DNA from: an uncultured Planctomyces sp.
GTDB taxonomy: Bacteria > Planctomycetota > Planctomycetia > Planctomycetales > Planctomycetaceae
DNA length: 64,000 nt
Assembly (NCBI GenBank): GCA_937899075.1
Contig: CALDJX010000607.1
Coordinates: 22,131 to 86,130, forward strand
Direction of reading: 5' to 3'
Shown: positions 1 to 9,717 of the stretch, piece after piece
Layout: every line of letters begins with the position of its first letter
Position numbering within the stretch: position 1 is the first letter of the stretch
Program-made: the position numbers and the translations under genes
Notes under the pieces: generated by a model
Database searches by the model: none
Seen by the model: only the letters and a program-made list of their open reading frames with translations
What the model was told of the DNA's origin: nothing

Positions 1-200
1 AACACGTTCTGGCTGGTCAGCGTGCTGCCCGCGTCACCAGCCGCGGCGTTTGTGGCCGTTCCCAGGTTGCCGGATGCCGCGTTGGTTTGAGCGTGAGCCG
101 TTGTTGCCAACAGGAATGTTGACCCAACGACCGCCGCCAGCGCAGCTGATCGTCGAAGGGCAGTCGGCAGCGAAATCGTTGTTGAAGATCGAGTCATCAT
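1..200 (-). CDS. Secreted hypothetical protein, N-terminal part only (runs off window edge)
   Basis: Reverse strand from ATG at 200 reads MMTRSSTTISLPTALRRSAALAAVVGSTFLLATTAHAQTNAASGNLGTATNAAAGDAGSTLTSQNV, a clear signal peptide with AHA-Q cleavage site; open to window edge. Not in the supplied ORF track. Confidence 0.7.
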   Translation of the reverse strand, partial: MMTRSSTTISLPTALRRSAALAAVVGSTFLLATTAHAQTNAASGNLGTATNAAAGDAGSTLTSQNV

Positions 201-291
201 TTTCTGAACTCCGTAAATAAGCGAAGGCAGCTTCTGAGAGGATATCACTCCCAGAAGCTGCCTGCATGAGAATTCAGATTTTCGTCGATCG

Positions 292-687
292 TCAATCGAG
301 GATTGAGTCTCGCTCCGACTCAGTAACTGCGGAGACCGTACCGGTCGTGCGACTGCTCTTTCTTACCGAGATGGGACGCCCTGCCTGCTTGCCATCATCG
401 ATTCGCTGAATTTGTCGCTGGGCGATGTGGCGATCCAGACGTCGCTCGACCTGTCGCGATCGAGAGATTTTTGGCTCAACCTGAATCTGTCGTTGTGGCT
501 CCGTGGCGACTCGAATCTGGGCCAGACCCAGAAAGCCGAGGAAACCGATCAGGCCAGTCTGAAGCACAATCAGGTCGACTCCAGCCGGCAGCGCAGTGCC
601 AAAATAGAGGCCAACCAGAAACATGCTCAGTCCAAGGATCAGACAGTGGATCGATTGGATTCGTCGGGTTTTCGTTCGTTCGTTCAT
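292..687 (-). CDS. Small hypothetical membrane protein
   Basis: ORF from internal Met (MNERTKTRRIQSIHCLILGLSMFLVGLYFGTALPAGVDLIVLQTGLIGFLGFLGLAQIRV) with two hydrophobic segments. Confidence 0.55.
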   Translation of the reverse strand: MNERTKTRRIQSIHCLILGLSMFLVGLYFGTALPAGVDLIVLQTGLIGFLGFLGLAQIRVATEPQRQIQVEPKISRSRQVERRLDRHIAQRQIQRIDDGKQAGRPISVRKSSRTTGTVSAVTESERDSILD

Positions 688-1143
688 CTCAACACTCCGA
701 GGGGCAGGAGGCCGCCACAGCAGTTTGCCGCGGCTTGAGGAAATTCCACTCGAACCTATGTCGAAAATCGCTTGCGGCAAATGCCTGTCCGCAAACTTTG
801 CCAATCCGGAGTGAAGTGGCGGGCGAGGTTCATTTGCTGCAAGAGATATCCGGCCTCTGCCGATACTTCCGGATGTGTCACCTTAGCGGGTGGTGCGTGG
901 TGCACTGCGTCCGTCCAACGTGGATTGAAGCAAATCGAAAATTCGCTGACGCGAGCAACAGTTTCGCTGAAGTTCGGATCTTCGAGCATCGCTGACTTAC
1001 AGGGGTCGCTGGGTGGCTGCCGCCAGTGACCAGTGTCACAACCTCTCTCATTGCAGACGCTCATCGAGTTTCTTGCAGTGGGGAGCGCCCCTGAAAAAGT
1101 CCCGGCATGTCCGGGCGTTGTCGGGCAGGGAGGCCTGAGAAGA

Positions 1144-4100
1144 ATGAGACGATTTCAAATTGCTGCGTCGGAAGTATTCCGCAACAAGTCGCTGGGACTG
1201 TCGCTCGCGACGGTCGCCGTTGGATTCGCTCTGCAGCCCGTGTCTGACGCGTGTGCTCAAAGCCGGTTCAGTTCCAGCCGGCTCAGCCGAACCAGTTCGC
1301 AGAAGTCTGAGGCGCCGCCCGAGGCCAGTCAGGCCGAAGAGGCGACGACCAAACTCAACTTCTATTCCAAAACCTGGGATCAGGTGCTGCAGGATGTCGC
1401 TCAGTCGACCGGTGCGGTGCTGGTTGCCGACAAGATTCCTCGCGGCCGATATTCGCGTCAGGACTTTCGCAACTACTCCCGATCCGAAGCCGTCCGGATT
1501 CTGAACGACGAACTCGAAAAGCAGGATTTTCGAATCCTCGAAAAAGGTAAGTACCTCGTCGTTCTGAATCTGCCAGCGGCTCGGCCCGAGTATTCGCGGC
1601 TGCAGATCGAATCGCCTCAGCAAGCTCCGGCCAACGACTCTGCCGTCGGCACAGCCACCGTCCAGGATGGTCAACGCTCGGCACAGGGGCCGGCGACTTC
1701 TCAGCGACCGGCCAGTTCGTTCGCACAGCAAAACCAGACGGCTCCGGCCAATCATCAGTACCAGCAGGCTCCGAGACAGCGGGCGTTCGAACGCGGCAGC
1801 GTGACGATTAACCCGACGCAGCCGGCTTACGATCAGGATTCGGCGAGCAACTACCAGCCGCGCACTCAACGTTCTCGACCGGGCGCGATCCGACAACTTA
1901 ACTTTCAGGCTGCCGGTGAAGGCGGCGCGTTCTCCACCGAGCAGACGCCTCAAAAAACGATTCGTCAGTTGTTCGAACCTCGCAGCCGCACGGCGCGAAG
2001 CCTCGCAGCAACTCTGTACGGTGCCTTCCGTGAGCGAGCCGAAATTGTCGAAGAAGGCCCGGATGGCCTGCCGGCGATGCGAGTTTCCGCGCCCGTTTCG
2101 AAAGACGATCCCGACAAACCAAAGTCGATCGTTTTCACAGTTGCAGCGGACGTTGAAGCGAACGAGATCCTGGTTGAAGGGCCGGCTGACCAGGTCGCCC
2201 GCGTCGTTCGACTGCTGGAACGACTGGATGTTGCTCCGACGACAAATGGTGAACAGACTCGGCTGGTGACGACCGAGAAAAGTGCCGGCGCGATCGCTGC
2301 GAATCTGCGACCGGCGGTTAGTCGACTGGTCGCGCAAAACGATGGAGGTGCAGCCCCACCGATGCCCAATGACGGACAGGGTGCTGGCGACGCAAGCTTG
2401 CCGGATCTTGTCGGCGGAATTCGAGGCAACGTCGATGTCGAAGCCGTGGACGAACTCGGAGTTCTGGTCCTTAAAGGAAACACGTCAGACATTGACGCGG
2501 TCATGGAGATCATTCGGCAGATCGAACTGCTGAGTGCTCGTTCGGCCCCGGATATTCACTTGCGACTTCTCGAAAACGTCGACAGCGTGGCGCTCGCTGA
2601 ACTGCTGACGGAAGTTTACGACGAACTGAACCAGGCTCGCGGCCGAACTCAGCAGCAGTCTCCGCAGATTGGAATCATCGCCGTCGGTCGCCCCAACGGC
2701 GTGCTGATTCTCAGCCCGGAAGACGATCGAGAAGCGATCGAGAAACTGATCGACGAACTCGACCAGCCGGTTCCCAATCAGGCGACGTTCGTTGTCGCCC
2801 GAGTGAAGAACGGCATCGCGTCGTCAATCGTGCAGATTATCAAAGACACCTGGCAGGAACGTTTTGGCCTGGAGAATCGACCGCGACTTTCGGCCGACGC
2901 ACGCACGAACTCGATCGTCGCTATCGGCAGTAAGGCTGACCTGGTGGAAGTCGTGGCGTTGATCGAACAGCTTGACACTCAGGAATCGGGAGCGATCAGC
3001 GAAGTTCAGGTTGTCGAGTTGCGACACTCGGTTGCCGAAGAACTATCAACAACGGTCAACGCGATTCTGCAGAGCATTCTGAACCCGCCTCAACTCGGGC
3101 AGGGCCAGCTTGGTCAGGCATTCCTTGGCTTCGGTGGAAACTCCAGCCAGGCGTTGCGGGAAGTCCGCTCGGCCGTGCTGGAATACCTGGTCGGAGAAGG
3201 CGACGACGTTCGCAAAGTTCGATCCGGCATCCTCGCCGACATCCGCCTGACAGCAGACGCTCGTTCCAACACCGTGGTGGTGACTTCGCCGCGGGAAAGT
3301 ATGGAACTGGTTCTGGCATTGATCGCCCGGCTGGACCGACCAGCCACCAGCGTCGCCACGATCAAACACTTCAGTTTGAAAAACGCCGACGCCGAGTCCA
3401 CGCGAACTCTGCTGGACGAACTCTTCGGAGCCGAAACCACCGGCAACACCCAGGTCGGTGTTCAATTAGCCGGAGCCGAAAAAGCCAGCAGCGTTGTCCC
3501 GCTGAAGTTCTCAGTCGACGCTCGAACAAACAGCATCGTGGCTGTCGGCACGAAAGAAGCTTTGCAGGTTGTCGAAGCGTTAATCTTCCGCCTCGACGAC
3601 AGCGACATTCGTCAGCGTCAGACAACGATCATCCGTTTGAAACAAGCACCAGCAGGAGACATCGCGACCGCCATCGACAACTTCCTGAGCTCGCAAATCG
3701 AACTGTTGGCCAATCAGGACGACCTGATCAGCGCGTTCGAACTGGTCGAACGCGAAGTCATCGTTCAGGCAGAACCCTACACCAACAGCCTGCTGATCAG
3801 TGCCACGCCTCGCTACTTCGACCAAATTCGCGAGATGGTCATGACACTTGATCAGGCACTTCCGCAGGTCATCATCCAAGCCATGATTGTGGAAGTCGCC
3901 TTAGAAGACACAGATGAATTCGGCATTGAACTTGGTCTCCAGGATTCGTTGCTGTTCAGCCGTGGCCTCGGTGGGGCAGCGGGCAATCCAGGGTTCGGGT
4001 TTAATTCCAACGGACTCCCAAACACCAACACCGCCAGTCAGGGCAATCTTGCTGGTCAGGCGCTGTCGACATTTGGCCTGGGACGAACAAGCGGCACTCA

Positions 4101-5091
4101 GGGCTTTGGTGGACTCGTGCTTTCTGCGGGCTCCGAATCCGTAAGCTTGCTACTCCGCGCTCTGTCTCGAAGTCGAAAAATCGAGATCCTAAGCCGACCT
4201 CAAATCCGCACACTGGACAATCGCGAAGCATTAATCCGCATGGTTCGCGAACAATCGCGTGTCAACGGTTTCCAGACCAATGCCACCAATGGCACATTCA
4301 ATCCACTCGTTGAGCAAGCTGAGGCAGGGATTATCTTAAAGGTGACACCGACAATCAGCCCTGACGGGGATATCCTGATGAGCCTGACTGCAGAAAAAAG
4401 TCAGTTCGACAATACAACCGGGCCGATCCTTGTGCCGGCCGGCAACAACCAGGCGGAAATTCGATCGACCGTCAAAGACCTGACACAGGCCGAAACAACG
4501 GTCGTCGTGGCGGACGAGCAAACGATCGTCCTCGGCGGGCTGATCACCAAAAGCACAACCAGTGAAACCCGTAAAGTTCCATGGCTGGGTGACCTTCCGG
4601 TTGTCGGACACGGATTTCGCTTCGACGCTGAAACTACTACTCGAACTGAGTTGCTGATCTTCCTGACGCCGCGCATTGTCAAAGGGCACTCGGGCAATGA
4701 GCTGATCAAGCAGGTTGAAAGTCAGCGTCTGCACTACTGCGAAGCCGACGCCGAAGAAATTCACGGACCGATTTACGGCATCCCGGCTTCGGCCAAGCCG
4801 TCGCAGTTTGAACCGTCGAGCTTCCAGATGGCTCCGACCATCCCGATGATGGAGTCATCACAGTTTCCGCGTCCGCTGCCAGCTCCTGGTGAGGAACAGG
4901 AATTCCCGACGACTTCACAGCGGGCAGCCTTCTCGCCAATCACGAACCCGTTTGACACTTCATCACAAAACCGAATTCGCCAGGTTGGTTTCACCGGTCA
5001 AGAGCCGCAGCCATTCAAGCCTGCGAAGTCGGCACCGAAAAAGAAGAGTTCGTTCCTCAACTTCGGACGATCGCTGAACCGCAAAGAATAA
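1144..5091 (+). CDS. Giant type II/III-type secretin with multiple NolW/N-domain repeats
   Basis: Signal-like N-terminus (MRRFQIAASEVFRNKSLGLSLATVAVGFALQPVSDACA), repeated 'ADARTNSIVAIGSKADLVEVVALIEQLD'-type repeats, C-terminal secretin core 'VIIQAMIVEVALEDTDEFGIEL ... VPWLGDLPVVGHGFRFDAETTTRTELLIFLTPRIV'. Confidence 0.93.
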   Translation: MRRFQIAASEVFRNKSLGLSLATVAVGFALQPVSDACAQSRFSSSRLSRTSSQKSEAPPEASQAEEATTKLNFYSKTWDQVLQDVAQSTGAVLVADKIPRGRYSRQDFRNYSRSEAVRILNDELEKQDFRILEKGKYLVVLNLPAARPEYSRLQIESPQQAPANDSAVGTATVQDGQRSAQGPATSQRPASSFAQQNQTAPANHQYQQAPRQRAFERGSVTINPTQPAYDQDSASNYQPRTQRSRPGAIRQLNFQAAGEGGAFSTEQTPQKTIRQLFEPRSRTARSLAATLYGAFRERAEIVEEGPDGLPAMRVSAPVSKDDPDKPKSIVFTVAADVEANEILVEGPADQVARVVRLLERLDVAPTTNGEQTRLVTTEKSAGAIAANLRPAVSRLVAQNDGGAAPPMPNDGQGAGDASLPDLVGGIRGNVDVEAVDELGVLVLKGNTSDIDAVMEIIRQIELLSARSAPDIHLRLLENVDSVALAELLTEVYDELNQARGRTQQQSPQIGIIAVGRPNGVLILSPEDDREAIEKLIDELDQPVPNQATFVVARVKNGIASSIVQIIKDTWQERFGLENRPRLSADARTNSIVAIGSKADLVEVVALIEQLDTQESGAISEVQVVELRHSVAEELSTTVNAILQSILNPPQLGQGQLGQAFLGFGGNSSQALREVRSAVLEYLVGEGDDVRKVRSGILADIRLTADARSNTVVVTSPRESMELVLALIARLDRPATSVATIKHFSLKNADAESTRTLLDELFGAETTGNTQVGVQLAGAEKASSVVPLKFSVDARTNSIVAVGTKEALQVVEALIFRLDDSDIRQRQTTIIRLKQAPAGDIATAIDNFLSSQIELLANQDDLISAFELVEREVIVQAEPYTNSLLISATPRYFDQIREMVMTLDQALPQVIIQAMIVEVALEDTDEFGIELGLQDSLLFSRGLGGAAGNPGFGFNSNGLPNTNTASQGNLAGQALSTFGLGRTSGTQGFGGLVLSAGSESVSLLLRALSRSRKIEILSRPQIRTLDNREALIRMVREQSRVNGFQTNATNGTFNPLVEQAEAGIILKVTPTISPDGDILMSLTAEKSQFDNTTGPILVPAGNNQAEIRSTVKDLTQAETTVVVADEQTIVLGGLITKSTTSETRKVPWLGDLPVVGHGFRFDAETTTRTELLIFLTPRIVKGHSGNELIKQVESQRLHYCEADAEEIHGPIYGIPASAKPSQFEPSSFQMAPTIPMMESSQFPRPLPAPGEEQEFPTTSQRAAFSPITNPFDTSSQNRIRQVGFTGQEPQPFKPAKSAPKKKSSFLNFGRSLNRKE

Positions 5092-5096
5092 CCTTC

Positions 5097-5151
5097 GTAG
5101 GCTGGGTCAAGACCCAGCGAATCCCCACAGCTGGGTCGAGACCCAGCCTAC
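5097..5151. repeat. BIME-like paired hairpins with GTAG heads
   Basis: GTAG-GCTGGGTCAAGACCCAGC ... GCTGGGTCGAGACCCAGC-CTAC; each half is its own hairpin and the halves are inverted. Confidence 0.8.
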
Positions 5152-5228
5152 TCAACTGGTTGCAAGCAAACCAGTGCCACCCACTTCCCGATTTCCGACC
5201 TTGTCATTCCCGCACGGAGCGATTCGCC

Positions 5229-6389
5229 ATGATCCGGATTCCGTGTCTGCTTGCCGCAACCTCGCTGTTCCTGTTCTCGTCTGTTGGGTGTTCATCACTC
5301 AGTTTGCCGCATTTCGGAAAATCACCGGCGGCGAGTGTCAGCAGCCACCCGGCACGATGCCTGTGTTTGTGGCAGCCCGTTAAGACAGAAGATGCCAGCG
5401 GTCAGCCGGTGCAGGGTTTCGGCGGACAGGTCTACTTCTTCGAAGCCGGCTCGGAAGAACCGGTCGAGGTCACAGGCGACGTTCGAGTTTTCGTCTTTGA
5501 TGATGTCGGCACGCCCGAACAACAGGCACGGCCGAAAACTGTCGAAGACTTCGACTCTTTCGTCTGGAAGTCATTCCGCAACAAGTCTCAGGTCGGCACG
5601 AACTACGCTTTGTTCGTACCCTTTGATCAGGCCAGCAAATACGAATCAATCTGCTCGCTGAGATTGCGACTCGTCCAGGCAGACGGCACTCAGGTTTTCT
5701 CTGACATGGCAACGGTAAAACTCGCCGGCGAACCGCGCGACGATAAATCGATCCGCCAGCTCGTCAGCCCTCGCGAACATTCCATCAGTCCGGAAAGAAG
5801 TCGCGAACTGCGAGTCGATCTTCAACGACAACGTGACTCCAGCGACCGATCCACGACGATTGGTTCCATCACGGAAGGCAGTCTGTCGCTGTCCGAAAAC
5901 GCCTCGTCGAGTGACTCGACATCCAGTGACTCGACGCTCGACGAACACGCGAGTTTGAAGATTCAACGATACGAAGCGCGACTCGCTGAAATGCACCACG
6001 ACTACGAACGAGCCAACGATCAGCGATACCAGAATTCGCCTCGCAACATTCGCGATGAAATTTCAGACCTGCTGCCGGCCATCCGTAAGGTGTCACACGG
6101 CAGCCGGACACCACAGCAGCGAGTCAGGCCCGCGGCGCATGAAGTTTTCTCGGCAGAGGAACCGCAACGCGTCCAACACGCTGTCTATAACGAAGATCGT
6201 TCGCAGTCCTCGTTCTGGAATGACGATCAAAGCGAAGGTCGTTCAGAACGGACGGGCAGCTCAACGTCAGATGGAAGGATTCAGAACTTCTCTCGACCGT
6301 TGGGTCGACGTCGCGAACCAGCTCGACCACGAGTCTGGTCAGACGAAAGTCAGTTGCAGGCGCTGCAGCTCGCAAGAATTGCCGAATGA
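5229..6389 (+). CDS. Putative lipoprotein downstream of secretin
   Basis: N-terminus MIRIPCLLAATSLFLFSSVGCSS fits a lipobox; same strand as secretin gene. Confidence 0.7.
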   Translation: MIRIPCLLAATSLFLFSSVGCSSLSLPHFGKSPAASVSSHPARCLCLWQPVKTEDASGQPVQGFGGQVYFFEAGSEEPVEVTGDVRVFVFDDVGTPEQQARPKTVEDFDSFVWKSFRNKSQVGTNYALFVPFDQASKYESICSLRLRLVQADGTQVFSDMATVKLAGEPRDDKSIRQLVSPREHSISPERSRELRVDLQRQRDSSDRSTTIGSITEGSLSLSENASSSDSTSSDSTLDEHASLKIQRYEARLAEMHHDYERANDQRYQNSPRNIRDEISDLLPAIRKVSHGSRTPQQRVRPAAHEVFSAEEPQRVQHAVYNEDRSQSSFWNDDQSEGRSERTGSSTSDGRIQNFSRPLGRRREPARPRVWSDESQLQALQLARIAE

Positions 6390-6638
6390 TGTCTCTGACG
6401 ATCGCGTTAGCACGTTTGCGGGATGCTGCTCGCAGTCACCGTTCAGCATCTGTTCGAATCGACGAGCGATATCGAAAGTCTGTTTGAATAGCGGCTGAAC
6501 GTTGTCCGAGAGGCCTCTAACGCGTTCACGTCAGGGCTCGTGTCAATACTTGTGACGATGTCGTAATAATGCCGATTTCGCTGACAATTCTGCCGAAAAC
6601 TGATTGACGATGGAAAATGGCCTCGGTACTTTCACGCG

Positions 6639-6743
6639 ACAGTATTGCTGGTGTGCTGACGTTCGGAATTATTGCCGGCATCATAAGTCGCCGAAAAGCA
6701 CACCTTCGCCTCGTGTGGGTTCGTCCTGCACGAGGCTTTTTTT
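6639..6743 (+). ncRNA. Candidate structured small RNA or 5' leader
   Basis: TTGACG(6604)-17 nt-TACTTT(6627) promoter-like boxes, compound stem GTGTGCT/AGCACAC plus TTCGG/CCGAA (6651-6703), followed by an intrinsic terminator. Confidence 0.45.
6708..6743 (+). terminator. Rho-independent terminator
   Basis: GCCTCGTG...CACGAGGC followed by TTTTTTT. Confidence 0.75.
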
Positions 6744-6861
6744 GTGCGCGGGTGTACTTAGCATGTCGCCCTTACCGGCTTCGTCTGGAAGCCACGGAGA
6801 CTCATCCGCAAGGCCGTCAGGCGGCATGACACTCAGGCAGTACGGAACCGGAAACAACACC

Positions 6862-7896
6862 ATGACGGAAATCATGATCCATATCTTTGATGCATCGGCG
6901 ACTGGGGAATCCACAGACGGAAACTCGCAGACCCACGCGTGCTCAGTTTTCGACGCAGGACGAGCTCTCGCCGAATCGCTGGCAGCAGACTCGAACGAAG
7001 TTCACTGCATGGCTTCCGCCGAGTTCGTCCCGAATGCCGAGCAGCTTGCCACGGCGGCTGATCAGCTTAGGTCGGCTCGCGCGGCGATTGGAATTCTGTC
7101 AGGAACCGCGCATGCCGATCTGACGTTTGCATGGACGCGACTTCCGTCGGCGCTGGCGGCTTTCGCGATGCCACCGGAGACTCGCGGGGCAATCCTGATC
7201 GACGCGGCCCAGCCCGTTCAGCTTCCGAGTGAGAACAGCGAACGGCCGATTCAGGAACTCATCATTCGCGCGGCGATGGAGAAACCGAACACGGTGATCC
7301 TGCTTGATGCTGGAGCCGCGTCGGTCGAGTCGCCGTTACCGAACGCCGACGTCGATCTGCCTGAACTTGCTCCACGACATCCAGGCGGAAAGCGTCAGTG
7401 GCTGGCGGGTCTCTTGAAGCAGATGAAACCTCAGAAGTATTTCGACGGTGCCGGTGACCCCTGCGAAGCCGAAGCCGTCGTTGCCGGCCTGCTTCAGATC
7501 AACGACTACCTGGACGAAAGTCACAACCACTCGCAGAGCATTCAGGGCGAAGGTCAGGACGCGAACGGCGACTACTGGCACGGCATCATGCATCGCCGCG
7601 AGCCGGACTACGGAAACGGCAAATACTGGTTCCGCCGAGTTGGCCATCACCCGTGTTTCGACTTCCTTCCGGCTCTGGCTGGCCAGGCGTTTGACGAGTG
7701 CAAATCTTCAGACGCAGCAGACTGGAAACATCAAGTCGTTGGATCAAACGGCTGGGACGGGGCGGCGTTTATCGACCTGTGCCAGGCAGCCGAGCGGTCT
7801 TCAGATCCTGAACTGACGACAGCGGCGAAGAGAATCCAATGGGCCGAGATGCTGTTGCTGTTGGAGCATTCGTATCGGCAGGCGTGTGGTCGTTAG
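6862..7896 (+). CDS. Hypothetical protein
   Basis: Long ORF; internal start MTEIMIHIFDASATGES preferred because the longer ORF spans the terminator. Confidence 0.7.
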   Translation: MTEIMIHIFDASATGESTDGNSQTHACSVFDAGRALAESLAADSNEVHCMASAEFVPNAEQLATAADQLRSARAAIGILSGTAHADLTFAWTRLPSALAAFAMPPETRGAILIDAAQPVQLPSENSERPIQELIIRAAMEKPNTVILLDAGAASVESPLPNADVDLPELAPRHPGGKRQWLAGLLKQMKPQKYFDGAGDPCEAEAVVAGLLQINDYLDESHNHSQSIQGEGQDANGDYWHGIMHRREPDYGNGKYWFRRVGHHPCFDFLPALAGQAFDECKSSDAADWKHQVVGSNGWDGAAFIDLCQAAERSSDPELTTAAKRIQWAEMLLLLEHSYRQACGR

Positions 7897-7905
7897 ACGA
7901 CAATG

Positions 7906-7989
7906 CCGTAGGGTGCGTGGAGCGGAGCGCAACGCACCATTCACCGCGGCAGGGATTAGCCGGTGCGTTGCGCTCCACACACCCTACGG
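7906..7989. repeat. GTAG-headed paired palindrome (REP/BIME-like)
   Basis: CCGTAGGGTGCGTGGAGCGGAGCGCAACGCACC ... GGTGCGTTGCGCTCCACACACCCTACGG. Confidence 0.8.
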
Positions 7990-7995
7990 AGTGAA

Positions 7996-8946
7996 TCAGC
8001 TTCGACGTCCAAATCGTCGATTGAACGCAGCGTCGGCCGCGATCAGTAGCTTTCGCCAGGTGGGAAGGCTCACTCGGCGGCTGTAAACATCGAAGTTGCG
8101 TTTGGAAATTTCTTTGAGCAGCCCGCCATAGATCCTGAGCATCGCTTTCAGGATTGGCTGACCCGGCGGTTCGAGCCACTGAAACAGGCCGTCGGCCTTC
8201 GCGTAGTAGGATTCGGCTCGATCCACCTGAAACGTCATCAGCTTATGAAACCGCTCGTCCATCACGCGGTTGCCGATGTCGGCCGGCGTCATGTCAAAAC
8301 GGACAAGGTCTTCGGCGGGCAGATAAACGCGACCGTTGTCTGCGTCTTCGCCGAGGTCGCGCAGGATGTTCGTCAGCTGAAACGCCAGTCCGCAGTCAGC
8401 CGCCGACTTCAACGCGGCTTCGTCGTTATACCCCCAGATGTGGATGCAGCAGACTCCGACCACTCCGGCAACGCGGTAGCAATAGTCGGCGAGTTCTTCG
8501 AACGTCTCAAACTGGCAGTGCAGTTCGGTCCTGGCGATTGATGACTCGCGTTCTGCGAGGGCTGCTGCCAGATCCATCCGCACGCCGCTGATCACGTCGA
8601 GGAAACAGTGCGTCGGGATTTTGTACCGCGCCGTCATGTCAATCAGAGCTGGAAACACCAGACGGAATTCGTCGCGGCCGGTACCGAAGTCATGATCGGG
8701 CGACTGCCCATCGCTCAACGCCGCACGAGTTGCCGCGTCCCAGTCTGCGAGTCTCGCCGAACGGACATCCAATGGCACGCTTTCGTCATCGCCGACGTCG
8801 TCGCACAGCCGCATGTACGAATACAGGACGCACATCGCCTGGAACTGGTCGGGCGGCAGGCCGGTGAACGAGTAGTAAAAATTCTTCGCCGTGCGTCGCG
8901 CCAGCTTCTGGCAGCACGCGTAGGAATCGGCGAGAGATTCAGACAT
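7996..8946 (-). CDS. Squalene/phytoene synthase family protein
   Basis: 'AMCVLYSYMRLCDDVGDDE' (first Asp-rich motif) and 'AFQLTNILRDLGEDADNGRVYLP' (second motif). Confidence 0.92.
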   Translation of the reverse strand: MSESLADSYACCQKLARRTAKNFYYSFTGLPPDQFQAMCVLYSYMRLCDDVGDDESVPLDVRSARLADWDAATRAALSDGQSPDHDFGTGRDEFRLVFPALIDMTARYKIPTHCFLDVISGVRMDLAAALAERESSIARTELHCQFETFEELADYCYRVAGVVGVCCIHIWGYNDEAALKSAADCGLAFQLTNILRDLGEDADNGRVYLPAEDLVRFDMTPADIGNRVMDERFHKLMTFQVDRAESYYAKADGLFQWLEPPGQPILKAMLRIYGGLLKEISKRNFDVYSRRVSLPTWRKLLIAADAAFNRRFGRRS

Positions 8947-8999
8947 GGGACGGCGACTCGGAGGAAGTTCCTGGTTAGTCGCCGGCGTGTTCAGGCAGG

Positions 9000-9677
9000 T
9001 CAGGCGACGTTGAGCACTTCTACGATGAGAGGATCACGTAGAGTGTCTGCGATCCGGCAGGCGTTTGAAAAGTCGTGGTAGCGACTGTGTTCATGCGGGA
9101 CGGAAATCACGAACGCTCCCGCCGCCGAAGCCGCGTTCGTTCCTGCTTCGCTGTCCTCAAACACGAGCATCTCACTCGGATCAACGCCCAGCCTGGCGGC
9201 GGCTTTCAGATAGATTTCAGGATTCGGTTTTCCCTGCTCGACGTTCTCGGCAGTCAGTGCGAACTCAAAACGTTCGAACAGCCCGTCAAACCGTCCCATC
9301 AGATTGCTGAGAAATCGGATCGGCGACGACGTAGCAACGGCTTTGGGAAGTCCGCGTTGTTCGAGCGTCGTGAACATTTCGAAGGCTCCCGGCATCGGCT
9401 CCAGGTGCTCATCGAGCATCCCCAGAAACCGCACGCTGCATTCTTCCTGCAGGTCATCGACGGATTCTGCAGACCCGAGTGCTTCCTTCAGGATGCGCAT
9501 GCCTTCGGGAGGTCGCCGACCCATCATGCGACGGATCAAATCGTCAGGCATCTCGCAGTTTCGAGTCTCAAAGATCTGCGCGGCCGCAAACGAAAACACG
9601 TGCTCCGTGTTGAAGATCAAACCGTCGAGGTCGAACGCGACAGCCCGAATCGGTCGAGCAGGAAGAGTAGCGGACAT
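9000..9677 (-). CDS. HAD-superfamily hydrolase (beta-phosphoglucomutase-like)
   Basis: 'VAFDLDGLIFNTEHVF', 'VATSSPIRFLSNLM', 'VFEDSEAGTNAASAAG'; start taken at MSATLPARPIRAVAFD. Confidence 0.9.
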   Translation of the reverse strand: MSATLPARPIRAVAFDLDGLIFNTEHVFSFAAAQIFETRNCEMPDDLIRRMMGRRPPEGMRILKEALGSAESVDDLQEECSVRFLGMLDEHLEPMPGAFEMFTTLEQRGLPKAVATSSPIRFLSNLMGRFDGLFERFEFALTAENVEQGKPNPEIYLKAAARLGVDPSEMLVFEDSEAGTNAASAAGAFVISVPHEHSRYHDFSNACRIADTLRDPLIVEVLNVA

Positions 9678-9717
9678 TCCGTGCATTCTGTGTGAGTTTG
9701 AAACAGCGGGGATTTGA

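Noticed and set aside
1048-2337. 429-aa minus-strand ORF
   Set aside because: Lies antisense to the secretin CDS and has Arg/Leu/Ser-rich composition typical of a shadow ORF in GC-rich DNA.
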